Position numbers and translations under genes: made by a program | DNA from: Gordionus sp. m RMFG-2023 | Lineage: Eukaryota > Nematomorpha > Gordioida > Chordodea > Parachordodidae | Length of the DNA stretch: 64,000 bases | Reading direction: 5' to 3' | Assembly (NCBI RefSeq): GCF_954871325.1 | Contig: NC_088775.1 | Location: 28,745,561 to 28,809,560, forward strand | Shown here: piece after piece, positions 36,734 through 49,600 of the stretch | How the letters are laid out: each line of letters opens with the position of its first letter | Position numbering within the stretch: position 1 is the first letter of the stretch | Notes under the pieces: model-generated | Told to the model about the DNA's origin: nothing | The model's database searches: none | Seen by the model: only the letters and a program-made list of their open reading frames with translations

Positions 36734-39255
36734 CAGTAGCGTCATTGGGTGGAGGGGGGGGGGGGGGTTGCGTAGGGGCTATGGGCCCCTGAAAAATTTG
36801 AAAAACTTCCTGAAGCGAAAGTAAAATTTTTCTTAATGGCTGCCTAATATCTCTCTGAACTTAAAATAAATTTTTTGACAGCCCCCTGAACGATTTCTTT
36901 TATAATTCTATTATGTATTATATATAGATTTGATTTTATTATTTAAAAATAAATTAGGCTATCTAAATTTTTATCAGATGATTGCAATTTTAATTATTAG
37001 ATTAGATATACACATATAAATTATATTTTATTATTTAAAAATTAATAGGACAATATAAATTTTTATTAAATGAGTGAAATTTTATTTATTAGATTAGATT
37101 AATATATATAAATTATATTTTCACTATGTCAGCTCGCAATCAAATTCTGTGTTAAAAATGGAATCAATATTACTCATATGTCTAAATATTAATTTATTAT
37201 AAACAGTTGAAACTGAAATGAATTTTATTATTTGAATTATTTTATAACACTAATTAAATAAAAATAATCATTTTTTAATTGAAAATTAACAAATTTAATA
37301 TTGTAATTAGCCGAGTTCAAAATCACTAATCAACTGCATTATTCATTTTTAAAATTAATTATCATGCCTCTTCCTAAAAATTTTCAAGGTCCAAATAAGT
37401 ATATAAGAGATTTATTTATAAAAAGTAAGTAGACATATTTGTGATAATTCTCTATTATATAAAATTGGTTATAAAATATTAAGTAAAATGTCACTTTTAC
37501 AGACGTATTTGACAGTTATAACACTAAATTATTTTGACAAATTTTATTACTAAATGCTTTTGATAATAGATATAAGTAACAATTTTAACAATTCTTTAAA
37601 GCCATCTATTTATATAAAAATATTAATAAAAATTAAACATGTTATTTATCATCCCACAATATGTATTCTTATTAGATATCTATCCTTCTCTTTTTTTACG
37701 TTTTTTTAAGAACGCTATTTTTTTCTTCTTTGAAAAACAGTTTTGAGTTAAATTTTTAATACGAGTATATTTTTGATATTATTGCAAACTACTATTATTT
37801 AAAGATATAATATACTAACTAGAGATGGTGCGACAATATAATATAAAATCTTAATTGTTTCATCATATCACTCTGGTCTTCATTTTATAATTGCAAAATG
37901 TTTCATTTCTAATATGGCATCCTTGCTGTGTAAATAACTCAATTGCATAATTTCTTGTAAAGATTTTTAGTGTTTTTGTTTTTATCAATTTATCTAGCTT
38001 AATAAATTCTGATATAAATTAATATAGTGAGTGTCATGGCTATGACTGCAAACTAACCAGCATCTATTATTTGTGTGGCTATGTAATTTAATATTATTAC
38101 TTAAAGTTTTTACCACTTTATTTGTAAAATATTGCTAATGCCGTGTTATCTAAAATGGCGAGGGACATATTGTCGATACAGGGATCTTCAACCCCATGTG
38201 AGCGACTCTTTTCTGTTCGAGCTCATATGGTTACAAAATACAGAATGTCGTTAAAGGAGGAAACAATCCGAAAAACTTTGTTTGAAAAATTGGCTGTTGT
38301 CAGATTTATCTTCTACATTATAGATATGAATATTATATTGATTTTTACACATTGTATATAAATATATTATATATGTATGCTTCTATTTTGTCTCACTAAT
38401 AAAATTTGTTTGTCTTTATCCTTAGTTAAATTTTACAAAATAAATTTTATAATAGATCTTTTTTAATTCATGGTAAATAAAATTTTCGAATCGAATCGAA
38501 TCGAATAATCATTTTATTATTCATACGAATACGAATAATAAATTATTCGATTCGTATTAGGTATAGCGGAGAGCATTTGATTGCATAATTTAGATGAGCA
38601 ATAATGGTCAACTGTCTAGTTGTTTATATATCATTAAAAATGGAAGATAATTTTTAGAAATTTAATATTTCACAATAATTTTCTCGATTACTTATCTAGC
38701 TTCATAATGTCATCTAGGTTTAAACACCAGTCTTATGATTTGGATTAGTCGTTTATATTATCCTCTTCAATAATTATTGATTAGGTTAGGCCTATCAATT
38801 TATCCTTTTTAATAAATTCTATAAAACATTGTCTAAAATGGTAATACAACGTTATATTAATTATCTACCTTTTGTCAATATAGGTTGTTAAGAAATATAT
38901 CACCCTGTATGGTTTTTAAAAACAATTATCAATCGAGGTTAACCTTTTTTATCACTTATAATTCTTTAGACAAAAATTTTTTTTATATTCGCAATCGGAA
39001 ATATTTAATATTGTAATAAATGGAAAAATATTTTGTAATAAAAAATTTTACATTTATAAATGTCTTGTATTGTTTTACATTTATTATTTGTATGCTTAAT
39101 AAATGACAAAAGTGAAATTCATTATTCAGAGTTTACAAATTTTAATTAAAAATGTATAATATATTATTATAAAACCCGAGGTTTTAGGGTCGAAGCTCCC
39201 ATAAAATTTTTTTTAGTTGAGCCCCCTGAGATTGTAAAGGCTAGTGACGCCCCTA
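36734..39255. mobile_element. hAT-like element of family X, copy 2
   Basis: The left end is CAGTAGCGTCATTGGG followed by a G run; the right end, inverted, is TAGGGGCGTCACTAGCC. The long alignment to copy 1 includes shared landmarks such as TTTCACTATGTCAGCT and CAGACGTATTTGACAGTTAT. At about 37450 it shows the uninterrupted TA where copy 1 carries the Tc1/mariner. About 470 bp (38105-38572) are absent from copy 1 and hold a hAT C-terminus and ATTCGATTCG-rich sequence. The flanking 8-mers do not match well. Confidence 0.8.
38143..38361 (+). pseudogene. hAT transposase C-terminal exon fragment
   Basis: The frame encodes LSKMARDILSIQGSSTPCER, then LFSVRAHMVTKYRMSLKEET and IRKTLFEKL, the classical hobo/Ac-type dimerisation region including the triad Glu (in CERLFS). 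No upstream catalytic part is present. It lies in the segment missing from X copy 1. Either X was once autonomous and encoded it, or it arrived with an independent insertion whose right end is the ATTCGATTCG block near 38490-38570; I cannot decide between these. Confidence 0.85.
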
Positions 39256-39405
39256 CTCAAATTCATCTTTAAAATATTGGGGAAAATAAACATATTTGGT
39301 TTTCCATGCGTAGTTCATAGACACTTAACTTTGATGCGAGTCTACATGCTAAAAGGGTCTAGATTTTATTTCAAGAAAAAGAGAACAAATTGATGTTAAA
39401 CTGAG

Positions 39406-42080
39406 TAGGGGAGAGCGGGGTACATTGAGGACAGGGGAACGTAAGGTCACTCCAATTATAATTTGAGCTATTAGTTTACAAGACTGGAAATTTGAGCCTA
39501 ACAGATAATTACGTCATACATGGTTGGCTAAAAAAGATTTAATAAATATTTCATATTTTAATTTTTACAGAAGAAAATGTGATTTGACATACCAAAAGTG
39601 TAAAAAATATTTGCAAACTTAAACTTTTATATTTATAAATAGAGCTTTAAAAATCTTACTAGACCCTAGGAAGGTTTAAACCCTGTTTTTCAATCTGACA
39701 AATATCAGAATCAATAAACATGAATTAAAATTTTGGATATTTATAAGGTTAGTGGGCTCGATCATAATATAGTTAAGACAGGGACACTCATTTTATCATT
39801 TAATGGTTATGCGGAATTACAATGACAAGGGAAATTTCGTACAGAAGATTATGAAAATGCTTTAAATTTATATCCAAGAACAACCTTATTCAGAAAAATC
39901 AAATATAACTAGATATTTATCAAAAATGTTGAAAATTGAAAATAATTATACCTACAATAGGATAATCAAATCATAAATGAGTTTATATTAAAGTGGAGGA
40001 AGAAATAGCTAATTATATATTAAAATCCTCTAATATTAACTTATCAAAAAATGGTAAATACAATGATTAAGGTAAAATTATAATCCAGTCCTTTAATGCT
40101 TAATGAAATTTATTTATTCTTATCCTGGGATTTCTCACCATTTAAAATAATATCATATTCAAGTTAATAATTTTTAAGTATGAAATGAACATTTTATTCC
40201 CTCAACAAATACTGCAGATAGATGAAATCCCTATTTCCTAACCTCATAGGATTTTCCATCATATGCTTACCATTCTTGTCAGAATAAAATGTTTATTACA
40301 ATGAGAATCTATAAACAAGTTAATAATTTTTAAGTATGGAATGAATATTTTATTATTAATTAGGTATTGTGAATAATGATATTATTTTAAATGATGAGAA
40401 CATCGCAATGAGAATCTATAAACAAGTTAGTAAATTTTAAGTATGAAATGAACATTTTATTATTATTATCACAATGATCTCATTGTGATAATCCTATATC
40501 TCACCATTTAAACTTTTGTTATAAATCATTTAATTTATATATTATGCATTTGGCCTATCAAGTAGCAGTAAAATATAAGAAAATTCTACCCAATTGGGGT
40601 GACTTTAAAATGGCGAGCCTGGTTTTATGAAAAGAAATTAACAATTATCTATACGTTCTCCAGAAGCTACAAGCTTCGTTAGGGCCTCTGTTAATAAATC
40701 TAGTGTGGATTTATTTTTTAGCCTCTATAAAGATATTCTTGATAAATATAAGCTGCCACCATCAACAATATACAATATGGGGGATATTGGATTAACAATT
40801 GTACAAAATCCCAGTAAAATAATAGCTCAGAAAGATTAAAAGCAAGTTGCAGCCATGATATATAATGAAAGATCAACCCTAGTCATAGTTCTCACTATTA
40901 ATGCTGTAGGGAATGCCATCCACTTTTCTCAAGGAAAAAGTTTTTTGATAATTTTATAAAATAGAACCTAATGGTTGTATAGACCGCTCAAATGGGTCAG
41001 GTTGAATGCAAGAAACGGAATTTATACATTATTTAGAACATTTTGGGGATCATGAGGCCACTACCTGAAAAGCCTGTTATTGATTCTATATAATCATAGT
41101 TCACACAAATCTCTTGGTGTTATTGATAGTTGCTTAAAATCTGTATCTTGCTATCCTTACTCCCACATACCACTCATAAAATGCAACCCCTTGACAGGCG
41201 CAATTTTGGACCATTAAAAAATATTATAATTCTATAGGGTACTGCATGTGCAGCAATCCAAATAACTTATTTAGTATAACATTCCAAAAGTAGTAAAAGA
41301 TATATTACCATTCGCCCTAACTATTAAAAACATTATTAAATCATTAGTGGTAACGGGCATATATCCTTATAATACTGATATATTTGTAGAAATGGATTAT
41401 TTTTAAAGACACTGGTCAGGTATCATTAGAAAAATCAACACCTGAACACCATTAAATATTTCGAACTATGTAAATTTAGAAAATAATACCTTACCGGCCT
41501 CAGAGCCACAAGTGGCTACAACTTCTCGAAATTATAATGATATAAGCCAATATAAAGAAGATCATTTATTTGATATTGAGAATATATATCCACTTCCTGA
41601 ACTTGTAAGAAATATAAACAAAAGAAGAAAACAATCTGAAATATTTACATCTTCACCCTATAAGATCAAAAATAAATAATAAAAAAAGTAGGAACAAAAT
41701 CTCTAAAAAACTTTACCTCTAGGTAATAATATAGGAAATGAAAAGTCCAGATTAACTAAAAATAAAATGAAAATATTTGCATTATGTCACAAAAAATATT
41801 AAAAAAATTATGAAAAGGAAGATAGCTACCAATGAATTTGTTGTATTGGATGGGCACACGGAATGTTCCAAATTTGTTAATTTTTTATGTGCAATAAATG
41901 TAATTAAAAACTTATTAAATAAATTTCTGCGAAAATTTTTTTACAGTTATTGGTTATGAATTACAATATTATCAATAAAATCAAATGTTTTATACTGATT
42001 TTAAATTTATTTATACCTCTATTTCATAAGTGTCCCAACTATCACATGTGTGTCCCAACGTACACAGAGTATGTCATGGT
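39406..42080 (+). mobile_element. pogo/jerky-like Tc1-superfamily transposon, degraded
   Basis: The left end reads TAGGGGAGAGCGGGGTACAT, the TAGGGGAGAG type of terminus known from pogo-like elements. Near the right end are copies of TGTCCCAAC (42030-42065) and a weak inverse of the left terminus. The interior contains a pogo-type transposase in the plus orientation. The ends are decayed and the TA duplication is not clear. Confidence 0.65.
39806..41680 (+). pseudogene. pogo/jerky-like DDE transposase, multiply broken
   Basis: This encoded a pogo/Tigger/jerky-type transposase. Parts in order are an N-terminal segment resembling a pipsqueak-like helix-turn-helix (about 39815-39920: NYNDKG, then TEDYENALNL), and the DDE_1 region starting near 40660 with SPEATSFVRASVN, IYNMGDIGLTIVQNPSKIIA and KQVAAMIYNERSTLVI. 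Near 41090 is NHSSHKSLGVIDSC (second-Asp region, with the D of the usual DNH not readable). The domain ends near 41280-41390 with LPFALTIKNIIKSLVVTGIYP. The C-terminal RRKQSEIFTSSPYK (about 41620-41665) is typical of the family. Stops and frame changes are numerous (at least six), and the first catalytic D appears as MGD rather than NxDE. Clearly dead. Confidence 0.75.
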
Positions 42081-42826
42081 TAGGACAAAAAATTTTTTTA
42101 TTTTAAATCCAATTTTCTAAAAAAAATAATCTTTATAAAATATAGATAGCATATACTTTTGGGATTCAGAAGATGTTTTATTTATTCAGATTAGTTTATT
42201 CATATTAAAATTTTAAAGGTTTGAACGAAAAATGCCCAACCATCCCCGGTCTCCCCAGCTGTCGTCCTAGGAATATAGGATTTTTTTTTAAACATTTTGT
42301 AATACAAATTTATGATTATTTTCTTCTCCAAAAATATTTAAGGGCAGAACTGTTAAACTTTTTAAGCCATTTTCAAACACAAAGATTTTTCAAAGATAAA
42401 AAAACCTACAGCTTAATAGATGTATCCTTCCAAACACAACGTTTTTCTAATGCAAGCAATTTTGTGTTTTCTTTAAATATCAAACTAGTATATTTTTTAA
42501 CTATTAAATGGCGTTTAATACCATTGAAGTGAACAAGTTCCTTTTATAATATTATATTATGCAATAATCTTAAACCAGATAAAACATATTTACTCAAATA
42601 AAATATTAATGAAGTATAGATTTTATATACTAAAAAGTAAAATAGTACGCAAATTGTAAAGAAATTTTATACCATTTACATATATTTATTAAAATTTAAA
42701 CAATTACATATTTAAAAATAAAAACCTTAAATAATTTATTACCCAGTTATTTGCAATGTCATTTAATATAATCTTAAATCTTTATAAGTTATAGCAGCAT
42801 CAATATATTTTTATCTTTATCCAGGC
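42081..42826. other. AT-rich spacer
   Basis: A plus-strand frame (42221-42532) shows no family resemblance. The block CCATCCCCGGTCTCCCCAGC near 42240 is locally GC-rich, but I could not assign it. Confidence 0.35.
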
Positions 42827-44430
42827 GCGTACGCAGCGGGGGGGGGGGGAGCAGGGGGACAAACCCCCCCAATAAAAAAATTCAAATGCCGGATTATATT
42901 TTACAAAAATTTTATTAATATTAATTTATATTTGTTAATATTTATTCCTATCTCATATATATATATTTAATTACATTTATTTATCACATTCATCTAAGTA
43001 ATTTTATCAATTAATTTCGATTTCAAGTTTTCCTTAGCGTAATTTACTTATTATTTTCAAATTTTAGTGGCGTAATATTTATCTAAATTTCTAGTTAAAT
43101 AATAATTATCTTTGAAACTCCTTGTCCAACAGGGAGAAAGAAATTGCATGCTTGTCCAACGAGATAGAGTCTCCGCCATCAAGCAGTAACAGCTTTTATG
43201 GAGTTTGAAGAGCCGATTATTAATGCTATTACTGAAATATCCCAATGGCTTGAAAGAAATATTCAGAAGCAAGAAAATTATTGGATTCAATACTTATTCC
43301 AAATTTTTTTTCTCATTAGAATGTATTATTTAATTATACAACTATTTTATGTAATACTTTTCAAAAACATGACATTGATTTGATTAAGAATATGAGAATA
43401 GCGGAGAGCCCTTATTAGAACTCAAGGAAATTAGAGCTAATGTTGATGAAGAATTTCATATTTTATAAGTTATTGTTGAGTCAAAAGCAGAGCTATACAT
43501 GTTTAATATTTGTCCCCCTCGACTTGCAGCAAGCAAGCTCATAGTCAAAACATTAATATAGGATCAGTAGAAGAGTATTATAAAACACATGTCCCCTCTC
43601 TTAGATGCATTTATAACCCTAATAAATGAATAGTTTTTAATTCATCATGCAGCACTTACAAATCCGCAGATATTACTCTCACAAAAGCCTTTCCAACCTT
43701 TCATATGGTGATAGAAAAAAAAATATTTGTTAGATTTTTATCATGAAGATGTTAAAATATCTTATGATGCCTTATTAGCTGAATAACTATGATTAAAAGA
43801 TTAACTATGGTTGATACAGTCCCAAAAAATGCTATGGATGCTTTGCATTATTTCAAACACATTTAAAATTATATTCCCGATTATATATATTAGCAACTCT
43901 TCCCATTAGTAAACTAATGAGAGAACATTCTCTTTTTTAAGAAGAATAACAGAGCCCTGCAGAAGTACCATTTGCAGGACACAGCCCAGATTTTTTTAAA
44001 AAATTTTTTTCAGCCTGGTTTTTTAAAAAAAATTTCAGGCCCAGCCCAATTTTTTTTAAAATAAATTATATTTATTTTTGACTTTTATAGCTAATAATGG
44101 CGATTTCAAATATTTGGTTTTAAAATATACAGCTCGGCCCGGATATTTTTTCTAAAAAAATTTTCAGGCCCAGCTCGGGTGTTTTTTTAAATAAAATTAT
44201 GGGCCCGACCCGGGTATGTTAAAAAAATTTAAATACGGTCCGGCTCGGGGGCCGGGCCTGCAAGTCTGTGAAAAACATACCTATGAAATACAACATCTGA
44301 AAGTAGATTGAATGATTTGGATCTTTTGAATATTCATAGGCATTTAACGCAAAGCAAGAATAGATAATTGAAAAATTAGCTCAAAACATACAAAATACAA
44401 TTATTCCTAAGAAACTTTTTGTGTATTAAT
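42827..44430 (+). mobile_element. hAT element remnant, GCGCGTACGCAG end, split by a MITE
   Basis: The left end CAGGCGCGTACGCAGCGGGG is the well-known end type of hAT families with P52rIPK-like transposases. The interior holds scattered transposase traces. About 43880-43955 gives LATLPISK and then a REHSLF-like block, the dimerisation domain. Its continuation, SESRLNDLDLLNIHR (about 44300-44345), lies on the far side of an inserted MITE. The right terminus is not identifiable. Many stops and frame changes; inactive. Confidence 0.65.
43960..44262. mobile_element. GGCCCGGCC-ended MITE inserted in the hAT remnant
   Basis: A ~300-bp insertion separates two halves of the hAT C-terminal domain. Its left end runs TTTGCAGGACACAGCCCAG and its right end, inverted, CTTGCAGGCCCGGCCCC. 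Inside, AGGCCCAGCCC / CAGCTCGGCCCGG motifs repeat in both orientations around a T-rich centre. The middle matches 61900-62050, a second copy. Ends are approximate to ~10 bp. Confidence 0.6.
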
Positions 44431-44559
44431 TTATATTTCTAACTTTTAAATTTTTTATACCTTATATATTTTAAAGGCTCAAAAAATTCAATTTCAATTT
44501 TGGGTCATTTAAGTGTTTCATACCGTGGTTATTCACTTTATATTTTATAATTTTCAATG

Positions 44560-44760
44560 CAGGTGTAACGTGTGAAAGTGATTACCATGAGATTTCGAAT
44601 TCTCACACCATCAAAATCTCACGGCTGACACCGTGTGAAAGTTACATCATGAGATTTTGATTTTTATCGCTTCAAATACATTGGGGGCCATTAATCTCAC
44701 GGTTATTCAATATTTCAAAATCTCATAGATATTTTTAAAATCTCGCATTATTAATTTAAA
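44560..44760 (+). repeat. CGTGTGAAAGT...CATGAGATTT direct repeats
   Basis: Two copies of CGTGTGAAAGT-(spacer)-CATGAGATTT lie ~60 bp apart, with further AAATCTCA(C/T)GG motifs to 44740. They sit just upstream of the first exon-like segment of the integrase fossil and could be its terminal or subterminal repeats. No matching right end was found. Confidence 0.5.
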
Positions 44761-46690
44761 TATACTTTTAAAACGTCAGATTTGAATGAGGCTGTCAAAT
44801 TAGAAATATTTCTATATAATACAATTTAATTTGAAATTCTTTTTCATTATGAAGTAAATTTTTAACAATATATTTTTTATTTCAGAAATATTTTAGCTCA
44901 AATTATAATGATATATATGACTTCCTAAAATGTTCTAAAGTTCCAGTGCACCGCCTTCAAGATTATAGAAAATCAATTATTCTATGGGGAAAGTAAATTT
45001 TAGATATGTCATGATTAATTTATTAAAATTAGCCATTATAAGTTTAATGCAATATATTATTTTTTAACATTGAAAAATGCTCAGGCCATTGATTATTATC
45101 TTTTTTTCATCTAAAATTAATTATAGCTGCAAATGTAAGTGTATATATATATATGTAAGAACATTTGATAAAATTTTACATATAGGCATTATTAAATGCT
45201 ATTTTACAACTAAAATTTAATTTAGATTATCACATAAAGATGAAAAGTAAATGTTAGATACTTTTATTATAATGTATATTGGGCTTATAAATGATTGCAT
45301 AATTAATTTATTAAAGTTAGGTATTATAATATATACAACTAAAATTGTATGACAAAATTAAGTGCAGTTTATTATTCTAGCCATTGATTATATATATTTT
45401 TTCTGCATCACAAATATTATTATATATATAATTTAATGATATTTTAGAAGAAAGAAGTTATACTGACAGGAGATGAACAAAAAAAATAATTAAAACAATA
45501 CATGATGGGGGTGTATCTACAGTTGCAGGTATTGCTATGGGAGGGCATCTGGGGATTAATAAAACTAATCAAATAATAGCTGAAAAACAAAAATTTGCAA
45601 TATTCTTTTAATTATATTTTTTATAGAGAGTTTATCAAATTCTGTGAGGTTTGTCAAAAATCAAGCAGTCGTTTTGATAAAACCTCAAATGTTTTGCACA
45701 ATAAAAGTCTAGGTATCAAATTGGCATCGATTTAATCCAGATGCCAGAATCTAAGGAAAAATACAAATATATTTTATGTGCCATATGCTATTTTTCAAAA
45801 TATTTAATGATATTCCTATTAAGGATAAAACAGCTAAATATGTTGTAAAAGCCTTATACATCATTGTCAACACCCACCAATGCTATGAAGTAATAAAATA
45901 AATACCAATTTTAACTGAATTTTATTATATTAATATATATTTTTTTAAATTTAATAAAACTAAAATATATATTTATTAAAGATTCAGATAAATGATCAAG
46001 GCAGGGAATTCTGTAACAATGTTTGTACAGAATTCCATAAATATTGTAGAGAGTAACCTCAGCCTACCACCCACAAGCAAATGGTTTGGTTCTTGCTCCA
46101 GAGTTTGTTGATCCAAAGTCTCCCAGAGGCAGCGTCTACATGGCAGAAAATTTGATGGAGGCAAACCCCTCCAAAATCTACCCATACCCACCTAAAAAAA
46201 ATCCTGCGGCCTTCGGCCGCGAAATTTACAGACCTACGATGGTATAGGGATTTTATTTAAAAAATCTTATCTGCCACCATTTATAACCTTACAACATAAT
46301 TCTATTTACAATCTTTCAAGCCTATTTAGGGAAAAAAAATTTAAAAATTTGTAAGTGATAATGAACTTTTATTTAAATAATGCAATCTTTTCATAATTTG
46401 GTATTCACTTTATTTTCATAAAATATATATAAGTGAATTAAATGAGATAACATATTAATATTTCTATGAAAAAGATCTAAAATATTGTAAAAAATATAAG
46501 ACGAATAAATTTAAAGAGGTATATTTAGCTTGATTCCACATAATTAAAAACATGTATTGTAAATAGAGCTATTATATAAAATATTAGAATAAAATGAATT
46601 ATAGTATATTTTGCATTGAAATTATAAAATGTTAAATTAAATATACATTATTTAAAAGCCTATATATTCGCTGTGAAAAAGATACATTAA

Positions 46691-49600
46691 TTATTTTATT
46701 AATAATTTGGATAACCTTATTGATGTTAAAGCAAATTGTTTTATAATATCATCAATTGTAAATTTTTCAAAAACATCAATTTCGCTGGATATTAACAGTA
46801 AATTTTCCAAAAATGGGTCCGAAATTTTATTCCGCTTAATTTTTACTTTACTCATGGCTCTTTCGGCTGAACAGGAAGTTGTAGGAAGGGTTAATAAATA
46901 TTTATATAATAAATTTAAATTTGAATAAGAATTTAATTGATTTAAAAGTCGGTATGATAATATAAAAGAAAATTCTATCCATTTTTTTATTTTGGTCATG
47001 ATTTCGCTGTTGATATTTTCTTTGGTAATTTGATCGTTTGCAATACCTTTAATTATATACAATTACAAATAAAATATCAATAAATTACTTTCATCAATAT
47101 ATAACGCGTCATTCTTTTTAACTTTTAAAAGATCTTCGCAAAAAATGATTGATTGAGACTCCAAATATAAAGAGCGAAAATCATTATATTCATCAACAAT
47201 GTTTTGGACATCCAATTGATAAGTATTACAAATTTCGGATATTTGCCATCCTTCTATTTTTTCATTATCCATAATTCCAGCGGGAGTAAAAATGGATATC
47301 TGTGATAAAAAATTTAAACAATCATAATTAAATCGATCATTTAGGTGATTAATTATTGCATTTAGAACAGGGAAAAATATTTCCGTTCTATATCTATAAT
47401 AATAAATAATAATTTAAATTTTTTTAATTTATTCAACTTGTTTTTTTTTTGTTCAACATAATTATTGAATTCTGTTTGATCCAATTTGAATATTGATTTC
47501 ATATTATACAAATCAGTTATTACATTATTCTTTTTCAAAAAACTATTAGATAAGGAATGTAATTTTAAAAATATATTGTCTCCATTAGCTATATTTTAAA
47601 ATTATTTATAGAAATAGTAACTAATATTAACCTTTTAGTTTTTGTAATTTATTTTTTGTATGTTGTATTAATTTGGTTTCTGCCTGCATTTCAATACAAG
47701 CCTCATGTGTATATTTCAATATTTCTTTCAAAATAAAAAGACTTAATATAAAATTTTCATCTTTAATTCTTGATAATAACCCATCGGCAATGTAAGAGGA
47801 GCTTGGGTCATTAGAATCTTTTAATTCAACTAATGATGCTAAAATATGTTCATAAACATCTAAAAAGATTTCTACAGATTTGTAGGATGATGACCAATTT
47901 CTGAAAATATATAAGTTTCAAGTTTCATTAAAAATATTTTATTTACCTTGTTGTGTTTTTAATTCTTTTAAGAGATTTCTTGGACTTTCTCATTTGATAT
48001 TTAACAAACACACCTTGACGTCTAACTCCATTCATAAAATTATATAACTCATCTAATATTCCCATTGCCTTTTTCATTTCAATTTTGCATCCACAAACAT
48101 GAGCAACTACTAAATTTAGCCGATGTGCATGGCACCAAATATAGATGGCTTTTGGAGCCTCTTTCAATATTAAAGCCTGCATTCCTTTGTATACTCCTCT
48201 CATATTCCCTGCACCATCCATACTTTGTCCAACCAAATAATCAAGAGGAAGACCAAGATCATTAAACTTAGAAAAAACATGTTTCTTTATATTTTCCCCA
48301 GTGGTTTCTGATGTTGTAAAAACATGTATGATCCTTTCTACAGGATGTGGATGCAGATCATCTTCTATATACCGTACAAGCAAAGCTATGCATTCTTTTT
48401 TAGACACATCATATGTTCCATCTAATATGATGCTATAGGCACGATTCTCTTTAATTGTTTGAATAATGCTTTTTGTTATTTTTATCTTAATAATTTCAGT
48501 TATTTTTTTCACATGGCCATATGACAATAAATTTATATAAGGTCTCGAAATTTTATCTGATTTTTTTCTCCGCAATTTTTCGTTGTTATCCATGTATGCA
48601 CGTAAAGTTGGAACCGTTTTTGCCATTAATTTTATGAGACACATAAAATTACCTTCATTCGAATTAGAACCCCAAAAGGCTATATTACATTTTATAAGGT
48701 ACATAATGGCATTGATAATATTATGAACTATATTACGATTTTCCATGATTATATCAAGCTTATTTGATAGCAAATGATCTTGAATGCGTTTATTTGCAAG
48801 CCAAGTCATGTTTGCATATTCACAATCTTTATGAAGAGAAGATGCTTCGTGTCTCTCTAAGTCACGCTTTATGTTTTTCCAATTATTTACCCCATGTTGA
48901 GTCCAAAAAGTATTGGACTTAGGGCCACCAAACATAATACAATATAGACAAAAGACTTTGTCTAAAGTAGTGCTATAAGATAGCCAATTTCTGGGGTTGA
49001 GGGAACCATCTATATTAACCTTTCTATAATATGTTATATTCATGCTCCTGTTTAAAAAGTAAAAAAAAAATATTGGTATAGAAATAATGGATGGGTAAAA
49101 ATTAATGAAAATAAATATTATTTAAAACCTCTTGTTAGTAACAGGATATTGAAATTTATTTGTACATGGCTGACAAGGGCCTACAGCAATTATGAAATTT
49201 ATCAAAATATTTGTCATCCTAAATAATATAAAGTGAAAAAGGTCATTTGGTTCCTTTTTTTTGTATAGCTGAATAAGACTTGGACTTTGAATATCCTCAT
49301 AATTTATTCCCTTCAAAGGTCATTATATAAATTTTATTTAAATATAATGCCTCATGCAAAGTAAGTCCCTCACTAGAACCGGGGATTGGATGAGGAGATA
49401 ATACAATTTGTGAATCTTCAATATTGGAGATTTGCTATAAATAAAGAGTATAATTTGTTTACTTATGAAAATCTATTTTTAATATAATTTTAGCCAAATG
49501 GTCATTTTATTCTTAGCTACATTATAATTAAGTTAATCAATAAATGTTGGAAATATTTAAATGTCCTAATTTATTTTCTTCAAAAGTTATCATATAATTC

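Noticed and set aside
46200-46220. Palindrome GCGGCCTTCGGCCGC as a regulatory site
   Set aside because: A short GC palindrome within the hAT end; similar CCTTCGGCC-like bits occur near other elements (31785), and nothing indicates a function.
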